The notes under the pieces: generated by a model
What the model was told of the DNA's origin: nothing
Database searches by the model: none
Seen by the model: the letters and a program-made list of their open reading frames with translations, nothing else
NCBI RefSeq assembly: GCF_030151805.1
Contig: NZ_JASLCN010000257.1
Coordinates: forward strand, 1 to 5,050
Length of the DNA: 5,050 nt
Reading direction: 5' to 3'
DNA from: Fluviicola sp.
Lineage (GTDB): Bacteria > Bacteroidota > Bacteroidia > Flavobacteriales_D > Crocinitomicaceae
Program-made: the position numbers and the translations under genes
In this document: piece by piece, positions 1 through 5,050 of the stretch
Layout: each line of letters begins with the position of its first letter
Numbering within the stretch: the stretch's first letter is position 1

Positions 1-2404
1 CTTCTCCGCCATGCCCGATGTAATTGGTAATCAAACTTCCTCTTTCCACACGGTCTGTAATCGCATTGTATGCATCCGGATAACGATGCCCTCCGGTTGT
101 GGAAATCTGTGTATATGCATCTATATAGATTTTTTCGCAATTCATTTCATTTGCCATTGACTGCACCTGGTTGAAAGCCGGTTCCGCATCCGCTGTAATA
201 AACGTTCCGCCTTCTTCGTCGTCCGTAATATTGGTGTACACCTGGCGCCAATCACCAAACATATTCGCGGCCTCGTCAATACAGCAACTATTCTGATCAT
301 TCGAAGAAATCGGAGAATTGATTCCGTTCTTCATGTAATGTTCAATCTTATCGACCTGAGTTTGTGCATGAGTTGTATTTGAGATCAGCAAACGCCCCAC
401 TCCGATATCCATTAAATCCAAACCGCTGATTGATTCATTGTTATCCAGAAGTCCGAAATAGTCATCTGAAACCAAAGCGGCAATGTGATTCTCCGAATTC
501 AGATATTCGTAAGTCGGGATCATGTAATTGTTTCCCGCAACTCTGTCCTTAGGGTCATAAGTCGCATCTCCGAACAAGCACAAAAACTTTGGTTGTTGAG
601 CCACATTTCCTGCCGCGCGGTCGTAGAACATTTTCACAAAACGTCTGATCGCCGTTGCATCCTTGTTCCCGGAAGAGAACTCGTTGTAAACCTGGTCGAT
701 ATCTACCACAACGGTCGTCAAACCGGTATTTTCATGCAGGTTCCCCAAACGGGTTGCCTGGTTGATAAATTGTTTCGGGCTGACAATGATATAATCATAT
801 TGCCCCAAACTATGTAAATCCTGGTTTTCCACCTGTTTGATAAATGTAGGTTGAGCGAAAACAGTTCCGTTAAAAACCAGGAATTCTCTCAGCGTGTCCG
901 TACTTTGTCTGAAAGTAAAGGTGTTTCCGGTCAGATTTCCCTCGATTAATTGCGGGTTTGTTTTAGAGGAAACATCCCAAACACGATGGGTTGTATTCAT
1001 TCCCTGTATTGAGAACAAACTCACATTTCCGGCTCCAACGGAGTTCACATCTCTGAACAGCATTGAATTCCCGTAAAACACCAGACTTCTTCTACCAACA
1101 ATTTTGATAAAATCGAGATATGCTTTTACAGACGGGCTCACCCTGTTCAGGGTAAAGACAAGATCAATAGAGGGAGCAATCGGAGTGAATGTAAAGCCGG
1201 CAGCATTTCGGATGTAATCCGCGCCAGTCGAGTTCAAAGGTTCATTATTGACCTGAATTCCATTGTACACAACCCGGAAGCTATTCCCGGCAGAATTCGA
1301 ATTGGATGCAACTGCATATTCCGTTTCTATAGGCGTGTTCAGATCCACATTCGGAACATTGAATTTAAACGTCTGAGTCAGTGTTGCATCAAATTGTTCT
1401 CCATACCAACGCTGTCCTCCTTCAACCAGGTTCACTGATTCATTTTCGTGGATATCGTAAAACGTATAGGAATTCACATTGTTTGTAACCGGCAAAGTAG
1501 TCTCCGGAAGATTCTGAATCCGCAAAGGAATTTCAGAAGCATCTATCCGGATAAAATAAGTATTCACCGAACTATAAATATGCATATTGCGGTTGAAATT
1601 TGTTCCTGAATTCCGACTCCAGCGGTTGGGTCCCGCTCCAAAGAACAAAAAGTATTCATCTTCCGTAAATGCCGTATCCGAGTTTCCGACAAACTGAATC
1701 GCATTTTTTTTCAAGTCATCCATATAAGGATCACTGTTCAACTCAGAAAGTCTTCCGTCCGCATTTCCATACAGGTTAATCGTTTTAGGATCCAAATGAT
1801 CCACATCGACTCCCATGCTTTTGAAGAAACTCCTGTTAAGCTGGTAAATTCCGTCATTCAGAACAGAAATTTTGTACCAGGAACCACTGTTCAAAACAGA
1901 ATTTGCAGCATAACTCTTCAGTTGGTTTGTACTTGCCACAACACCTCCCTGGGTGATTCTGATTTTATACGAAGTAATCTTTTGAAATCCAGCTGAAGTT
2001 TGGAAATATGGAATACACTTGGACTTCAGAAACTGCTCATTTTTTGATTTTGAAATTTTCGCCTCGATTTGTGCTGTTTTAGGAACCGGTACTTTGACCG
2101 TATTCAGGTAAGTTATTTCATACTGACTAAGCGCCTCTGTCCGGATGTCCAAAATCTGAACCTGGTACTGCCCGGATTTGAACTTTTGCTGAAATGAATA
2201 AACAGGAAGCTGATTTTCAAAATCCTCTCCCAAAACAAAAGGAACCGTCATTTGAACACCATTTACAGTGAGCTCCCGGGGTTTTAACCATTCAATTTCA
2301 ACCGAAACATCCTGAGCAACAGATAAATGACCTATCAGAAGGAAAAGAACGAGCTTATAAAATTTGTTAAAAATGTAACTTGCTTGTGTTTTGTCGTTTT
2401 TCAT
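1..2404 (-). CDS. porU: PorU, type IX secretion C25-family signal peptidase/sortase (3' end beyond the window)
   Basis: PorU is the surface cysteine peptidase of the type IX secretion system. It cleaves the C-terminal signal domain from exported proteins and transfers them to a surface anchor, together with PorV, PorQ and PorZ. Read on the minus strand from ATG at 2404, the frame stays open for 801 codons to the left edge. Residues 1-30 form a signal peptide: a lysine-containing n-region, a hydrophobic core KLVLFLLIG at 17-25, and a likely cleavage SVA|QD after residue 30. Residues ~31-520 are the long, mostly beta-type N-terminal part seen in PorU proteins. The gingipain-type C25 domain begins near YDYIIVSP (536) and contains FGDATYD (611-617) and SDDYFGLLD (646-654). 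It reaches the NYIGHGGE motif (794-801), where H798 is the expected catalytic histidine. The catalytic cysteine follows this point in C25 peptidases and is therefore outside the window. Characterised PorU proteins have about 1,150-1,300 residues, so roughly a third is missing. The gene is divergent from porP. No other in-frame Met precedes the hydrophobic core, so the start is secure. Confidence 0.93.
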   Translation of the reverse strand, partial: MKNDKTQASYIFNKFYKLVLFLLIGHLSVAQDVSVEIEWLKPRELTVNGVQMTVPFVLGEDFENQLPVYSFQQKFKSGQYQVQILDIRTEALSQYEITYLNTVKVPVPKTAQIEAKISKSKNEQFLKSKCIPYFQTSAGFQKITSYKIRITQGGVVASTNQLKSYAANSVLNSGSWYKISVLNDGIYQLNRSFFKSMGVDVDHLDPKTINLYGNADGRLSELNSDPYMDDLKKNAIQFVGNSDTAFTEDEYFLFFGAGPNRWSRNSGTNFNRNMHIYSSVNTYFIRIDASEIPLRIQNLPETTLPVTNNVNSYTFYDIHENESVNLVEGGQRWYGEQFDATLTQTFKFNVPNVDLNTPIETEYAVASNSNSAGNSFRVVYNGIQVNNEPLNSTGADYIRNAAGFTFTPIAPSIDLVFTLNRVSPSVKAYLDFIKIVGRRSLVFYGNSMLFRDVNSVGAGNVSLFSIQGMNTTHRVWDVSSKTNPQLIEGNLTGNTFTFRQSTDTLREFLVFNGTVFAQPTFIKQVENQDLHSLGQYDYIIVSPKQFINQATRLGNLHENTGLTTVVVDIDQVYNEFSSGNKDATAIRRFVKMFYDRAAGNVAQQPKFLCLFGDATYDPKDRVAGNNYMIPTYEYLNSENHIAALVSDDYFGLLDNNESISGLDLMDIGVGRLLISNTTHAQTQVDKIEHYMKNGINSPISSNDQNSCCIDEAANMFGDWRQVYTNITDDEEGGTFITADAEPAFNQVQSMANEMNCEKIYIDAYTQISTTGGHRYPDAYNAITDRVERGSLITNYIGHGGE

Positions 2405-2438
2405 GGTACAAAATTCGAAAACTAGATGAATGTTCAAT

Positions 2439-2446
2439 CAAACGTA
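2439..2446 (-). promoter_or_regulatory. Candidate porU promoter, -7 element
   Basis: Read on the minus strand, this is TACGTTTG, an exact match to the Bacteroidetes -7 consensus TAnnTTTG. It ends 34 nt before the porU ATG, a distance close to that of the candidate porP and gldK promoters. There is no TTG -33 element 17-23 nt upstream. That stretch is instead a long A-rich run on this strand (T-tract around 2453-2466 on the plus strand). An 8-base motif with two free positions occurs often by chance, so the call rests on position and consistency with the other two promoters. Confidence 0.45.
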
Positions 2447-2483
2447 TGAATTCTTTTTTTATTTTTGTGTTTCGGCGATTTAG

Positions 2484-2516
2484 TTGTAACCATTGTATTT
2501 ATTTTTCGTAACATTG
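2484..2516 (+). promoter_or_regulatory. Candidate porP promoter (TTG -33, TAACATTG -7)
   Basis: TTG at 2484-2486 is followed after 22 nt by TAACATTG at 2509-2516, one mismatch from the Bacteroidetes TAnnTTTG -7 consensus. The spacing is at the long end of what is reported for flavobacteria. The -7 element and next base (TAACATTGG) differ at one position from those of the gldK promoter (TAACTTTGG), which supports the call. The -7 ends 42 nt before the porP ATG. A competing -7 candidate, TATTTTTC at 2500-2507, has no well-placed -33 element. Confidence 0.4.
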
Positions 2517-2527
2517 GCAAACCAATG
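2512..2527. repeat. Short perfect inverted repeat in the porP leader
   Basis: CATTGG, loop CAAA, CCAATG form a perfect 6-bp stem with a 4-nt loop. The left arm overlaps the candidate porP -7 element and the right arm lies near the predicted transcription start. It could be an operator half-site pair for a regulator or a hairpin at the 5' end of the porP mRNA. A second, weaker repeat follows directly: GCTA, CAAT, TAGC at 2527-2538. There is no T-run after either, so they do not look like a terminator. Six base pairs can arise by chance. Confidence 0.4.
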
Positions 2528-2558
2528 CTACAATTAGCTTGAAAATATTCTTAACCGA

Positions 2559-3524
2559 ATGAGAAATATTAAACTATTAGCGTTTGTTGGATGCCTTTTA
2601 GGCACATCTCAAATTTATGCGCAGGATCCGACATTTACGCAGTTTTACGCAAACCCTCTGTACCTGAACCCAGCATTTGCCGGATCGAACGGTTGTGCCC
2701 GTTTTGCTATGAACTATCGAAACGAATGGCCAAGCCTTTCGGGGAATTACGTAACCTATAGCGCATCCTATGACCAATACTTCAAAAACATCTCAGGAGG
2801 AATCGGCGTTTTAGCCACTCACGATATGCAAGGTCAGGGAACGATCAACACATCTATGCTCGGTCTGGTTTACTCTTACCACTTAAAAGTAAACAGAAAA
2901 TTTGCGATGTTATTCGGTGTTCGCGCTGCCTGGTACCAAAAGTTTCTGGATTGGGACAAACTGACTTTCGGAGATCAGATTGACCCAAGAAGAGGTTTCA
3001 TCTACCAAACAGGTGATTTACGCAGAGGTGGATCCAGAGGTTTTTTTGATGCATCTGCAGGTTTCGTGGGTTATTCAAAGCACTTCTTTTTCGGAGCAGC
3101 TGTTCACCACTTAAACATGCCGAATGAATCCGTAATCATCGGAAACTCTCCGATGCCTATGCGATTTACAGGTCATATGGGAGCTGAGATTCCACTGGGT
3201 GGAAAATCAAAATACCAGAACACCACGTCCATCATGCCAAACATCATCTACCAATATCAACAAGGTTTCCAGGAAATCAATATTGGTACCTATATTAAAT
3301 ACGGGGCTTTCAATGCCGGTGTATGGTTCAGAAACAGAGATGCCTTTATCCTGACTATCGGAGTTCAAACGCCGTCATTCAGAATCGGATATAGCTATGA
3401 TGTTACTGTCTCAAGATTAAACAATGGAGTTTCGGGTGGTTCACATGAAGTTTCCCTGGGAATCTTTACAAAATGTAAAGGTCCGGTGAAAACCTTCAAA
3501 ACAATTTCCTGTCCTTCATTCTAA
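2559..3524 (+). CDS. porP: PorP/SprF-family type IX secretion outer-membrane protein
   Basis: This is a complete 321-residue member of the PorP/SprF family, beta-barrel outer-membrane proteins of the type IX secretion and gliding apparatus. In Porphyromonas gingivalis PorP is essential for secretion and connects the machinery to the outer membrane with PorE. Residues 1-21 form a signal peptide with cleavage IYA|QD. The mature protein starts with the family hallmark QDPTFTQFYANPLYLNPAFAG (from residue 22), followed by the typical YRNEWP segment. The rest alternates aromatic and glycine-rich strands, as expected for a barrel. Two cysteines lie in the C-terminal tail (FTKCKGP and ISCPSF). The gene begins 154 bp from the divergent porU and is followed, 82 bp after its stop, by gldK in the same direction. 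This matches the porP-porK order of P. gingivalis and favours a core PorP over one of the many SprF paralogues that sit beside adhesin genes. The start is supported by the signal peptide, with no strong ribosome binding site, as is usual in this phylum. Confidence 0.92.
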   Translation: MRNIKLLAFVGCLLGTSQIYAQDPTFTQFYANPLYLNPAFAGSNGCARFAMNYRNEWPSLSGNYVTYSASYDQYFKNISGGIGVLATHDMQGQGTINTSMLGLVYSYHLKVNRKFAMLFGVRAAWYQKFLDWDKLTFGDQIDPRRGFIYQTGDLRRGGSRGFFDASAGFVGYSKHFFFGAAVHHLNMPNESVIIGNSPMPMRFTGHMGAEIPLGGKSKYQNTTSIMPNIIYQYQQGFQEINIGTYIKYGAFNAGVWFRNRDAFILTIGVQTPSFRIGYSYDVTVSRLNNGVSGGSHEVSLGIFTKCKGPVKTFKTISCPSF

Positions 3525-3540
3525 ATATTTTTTGTAACCT

Positions 3541-3573
3541 TTTGTTGATAATCCGTTTATAAACTTAACTTTG
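3541..3573 (+). promoter_or_regulatory. Candidate gldK promoter (TTTG -33, TAACTTTG -7)
   Basis: TTTG at 3541-3544, 21 nt, then TAACTTTG at 3566-3573 is a full match to the Bacteroidetes consensus TTTG...TAnnTTTG with spacing in the normal range. An overlapping TTG at 3545-3547 gives an 18-nt spacer. It lies wholly between the porP stop and gldK. This suggests that gldK and the genes after it can be transcribed independently of porP, although read-through from porP remains possible because no terminator hairpin is visible in 3525-3606. Confidence 0.6.
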
Positions 3574-3606
3574 GTGTCCCAAAAAATGAAAAAACAAACC
3601 AAGCAT

Positions 3607-5050
3607 ATGAAAATGTTGCGTTTATTTATCTTAGCGGTTGCAGGTGTTGCAATAGCTTCGTGTAGCCGAGATTCCTCCTCATCAACAGGATGGGATTACA
3701 ACAATGTAAACCACGGAGGCTTTCAAAAAGTTCCATTCGTAGATCAGGAAACTGGTCCGGGGCTTATTTTGGTTGAAGGTGGTACGTTTACAATGGGTAT
3801 GGTTGAACAAGATGTCATGTTCGATTATAACAACCGCCCTGCACGTGTGACTGTTTCATCCTTTTACATGGATCAAACGGAAGTTACAAACTTCCACTGG
3901 TTAGAATACCTGTACTGGTTGAGAAGATCCTATGAGAAGTACGGAATGGTTTATAAAAATGCATTACCGGATACGCTTGCCTGGAGAAGTCCATTGGCAT
4001 TCATGGATAAATACGTCGATTATTACTTACGTCACCCTGCCTACAGAGATTATCCTGTAGTTGGAGTTTCCTGGTTGCAGGCAACTGACTTCTGTAAATG
4101 GCGTACTGACCGTGTTAACGAATACATTTTGATCCGTGAAGGAGTTTTGGGATGGGATATTGATGCAGCAGATGCAGAAACATTCGATACTGATGCTTAC
4201 TTGATGGGGCAGTTCGAACAGGATCCTGAAAAAGGAGGTAGAAAATTAAAAGATACAGATCCGACTCACAGAGACGGTAAGAAATTAGGCGAGCGTATCG
4301 TACGAATGGAAGATGGAATCCTTCTTCCGAGATACCGTCTCCCAACTGAAGCAGAATGGGAATTTGCAGCACTTGGTTTGATCGGAAACTTGTCTGAAGG
4401 AACAGAAGTAATTACAGAACGTCGTCAATATCCTTGGAATGGCCACTTCGTTCGTCAGGACAACAAAGAATTCACAGGTATTATCCGTGCTAACTTCGTG
4501 AGAGGAAAAGGGGATTACATGGGGGTTGCAGGACGTTTGAATGACGGTGCCGATGTAACTGCTCCTGTTGAGTCTTTCTGGCCGAATGATTACGGTTTAT
4601 ACCACATGGCAGGAAACGTTTCTGAGTGGGTAATGGATGTTTACCGTCCTTTAAGTTCTGAAGATTTTGATGAGTTCCGTCCGTTCCGTGGAAATGTATT
4701 CCAAACAAAAGTATTGAACAACGACGGAGCTGTTGAGCAGAAGAACCAACAGGTAATGTACGATGTTCACGGAATGAAAGAATATCTGAATGCTTTCGAG
4801 CGTGTGCGTTACCAACGTGTATCAGCAGCAAATCACAACCCGAATGATTCAGTTATTCCTGGTGGGATTCAAATGCACAACCAGGCTGAGCACCGTTATA
4901 AGCGTGGTGTAGCTCCGGATCCATACTATGTTTCTCACGGAAAGAAAAAAGATTCTGTTGAATTGGCTTTAATTGCAGAGATCAACGCAGTATTAGACAG
5001 AGCAATTCAGGATAAGAACGACAAATACGACATCGAAGCATCGGCTTTGG
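3607..5050 (+). CDS. gldK: GldK/PorK, type IX secretion ring lipoprotein (3' end beyond the window)
   Basis: GldK (PorK) is an outer-membrane lipoprotein that forms the periplasmic T9SS ring with GldN/PorN and is required for secretion and gliding. From ATG 3607 the frame is open for 481 codons to the right edge. The lipoprotein signal is short: MKMLRLFILAVAGVAIAS, then lipidated C19 in lipobox IASC. A serine-rich linker precedes an FGE/sulfatase-modifying-factor fold: GGTFTMG (59-65), DQTEVTN (89-95), YPVVGVSWLQATDFCKW (149-165), YRLPTEAEWEFAA (243-255) and GLYHMAGNVSEWV (330-342). The acidic insert at ~170-235, ending in DGILLP, is typical of GldK rather than of true FGE enzymes. The family's closing GGSW...GTRR-type segment has not been reached, so the C-terminus is missing. 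In-frame ATGs also lie at 3586 (adds MKKQTKH) and 3613. I prefer 3607 because the -7 element then lies 33 nt upstream, as for the neighbouring genes, whereas 3586 would leave a leader of only about 6-9 nt. gldL, gldM and gldN are expected downstream. Confidence 0.93.
   Translation, partial: MKMLRLFILAVAGVAIASCSRDSSSSTGWDYNNVNHGGFQKVPFVDQETGPGLILVEGGTFTMGMVEQDVMFDYNNRPARVTVSSFYMDQTEVTNFHWLEYLYWLRRSYEKYGMVYKNALPDTLAWRSPLAFMDKYVDYYLRHPAYRDYPVVGVSWLQATDFCKWRTDRVNEYILIREGVLGWDIDAADAETFDTDAYLMGQFEQDPEKGGRKLKDTDPTHRDGKKLGERIVRMEDGILLPRYRLPTEAEWEFAALGLIGNLSEGTEVITERRQYPWNGHFVRQDNKEFTGIIRANFVRGKGDYMGVAGRLNDGADVTAPVESFWPNDYGLYHMAGNVSEWVMDVYRPLSSEDFDEFRPFRGNVFQTKVLNNDGAVEQKNQQVMYDVHGMKEYLNAFERVRYQRVSAANHNPNDSVIPGGIQMHNQAEHRYKRGVAPDPYYVSHGKKKDSVELALIAEINAVLDRAIQDKNDKYDIEASAL

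Noticed and set aside
281..286. Cys707-Cys708 of PorU as the catalytic cysteine
   Set aside because: In C25 peptidases the catalytic cysteine follows the GHGG histidine (H798 here), so it must lie beyond the left edge. This pair precedes it.
485..817. Plus-strand open frame of 110 codons
   Set aside because: It lies antisense within the conserved C25 peptidase domain of porU, has no recognisable protein features, and is explained as a shadow of that gene.
894..1076. Plus-strand open frame of 60 codons
   Set aside because: Antisense to porU, short, with no signal peptide, motif or promoter of its own.
1796..1996. Plus-strand open frame of 66 codons
   Set aside because: Antisense to the N-terminal part of porU, with no supporting motif.
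2559..2621. PorP as a lipoprotein, using Cys12 (FVGC)
   Set aside because: The hydrophobic core before Cys12 would be too short and Phe at -3 is atypical. A standard cleavage IYA|QD precedes the conserved QDPTFTQFY start of mature family members.
3525..3606. Terminator between porP and gldK
   Set aside because: The region has T-runs but no preceding GC-rich stem. The sequence is better explained as a promoter.
4115..4831. Two minus-strand open frames (4115-4372 and 4490-4831)
   Set aside because: Both lie antisense to conserved FGE-fold motifs of gldK. Their His-, Leu- and Arg-rich translations are typical of reverse-frame artefacts.
3607..5050. GldK as a formylglycine-generating (sulfatase-activating) enzyme
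   Set aside because: The fold is FGE-like, but the lipobox, the GldK-specific acidic insert and the position after porP identify the structural ring lipoprotein. No sulfatase gene is nearby.
1..5050. An undescribed system (defence island, mobile element, CRISPR, new RNA)
   Set aside because: All three genes are confidently assigned to the known type IX secretion and gliding machinery. The two intergenic regions are short, and there are no arrays, transposase remnants or long unexplained stretches.

Overview
The window looks like a Bacteroidota (Bacteroidetes) chromosome, most likely from the Flavobacteriales/Sphingobacteriales side of the phylum. All three genes are core parts of the type IX secretion system (T9SS) and gliding machinery, which is confined to this phylum. 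The upstream regions carry TAnnTTTG-like -7 promoter elements typical of the phylum and lack a GGAGG-type ribosome binding site. A gliding, Fluviicola-like member of the Flavobacteriales is my guess, but I cannot fix the genus.

Layout: (i) Positions 1-2404, minus strand, hold the N-terminal 801 codons of a PorU-type C25 (gingipain family) signal peptidase. The gene runs off the left edge just after its catalytic histidine motif. (ii) Positions 2405-2558 are a 154-bp divergent intergenic region with one candidate promoter facing each way, plus a short perfect inverted repeat on the porP side. (iii) Positions 2559-3524, plus strand, are a complete PorP/SprF-family outer-membrane protein of 321 residues. 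(iv) Positions 3525-3606 are a spacer holding the best promoter match in the window. (v) Positions 3607-5050, plus strand, are the first 481 codons of the lipoprotein GldK/PorK, running off the right edge.

How the genes work together (established for the families): GldK/PorK with GldN/PorN forms a periplasmic ring under the outer membrane. PorP/SprF-type proteins sit in the outer membrane as T9SS components. PorU is the cell-surface transpeptidase/sortase that removes the C-terminal signal domain from exported cargo and attaches the cargo to the surface. The order porP then gldK matches the start of the Porphyromonas porPKLMN cluster, so gldL, gldM and gldN are expected beyond the right edge. 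porV is a reasonable expectation beyond the left edge.

I found no mobile element, RNA gene, CRISPR array or recognisable new system. The points worth a second look are the promoter arrangement and what it says about the gldK start, the divergent porU/porP layout, the hairpin in the porP leader, and a long helical stretch in GldK ahead of its expected C-terminal motif.
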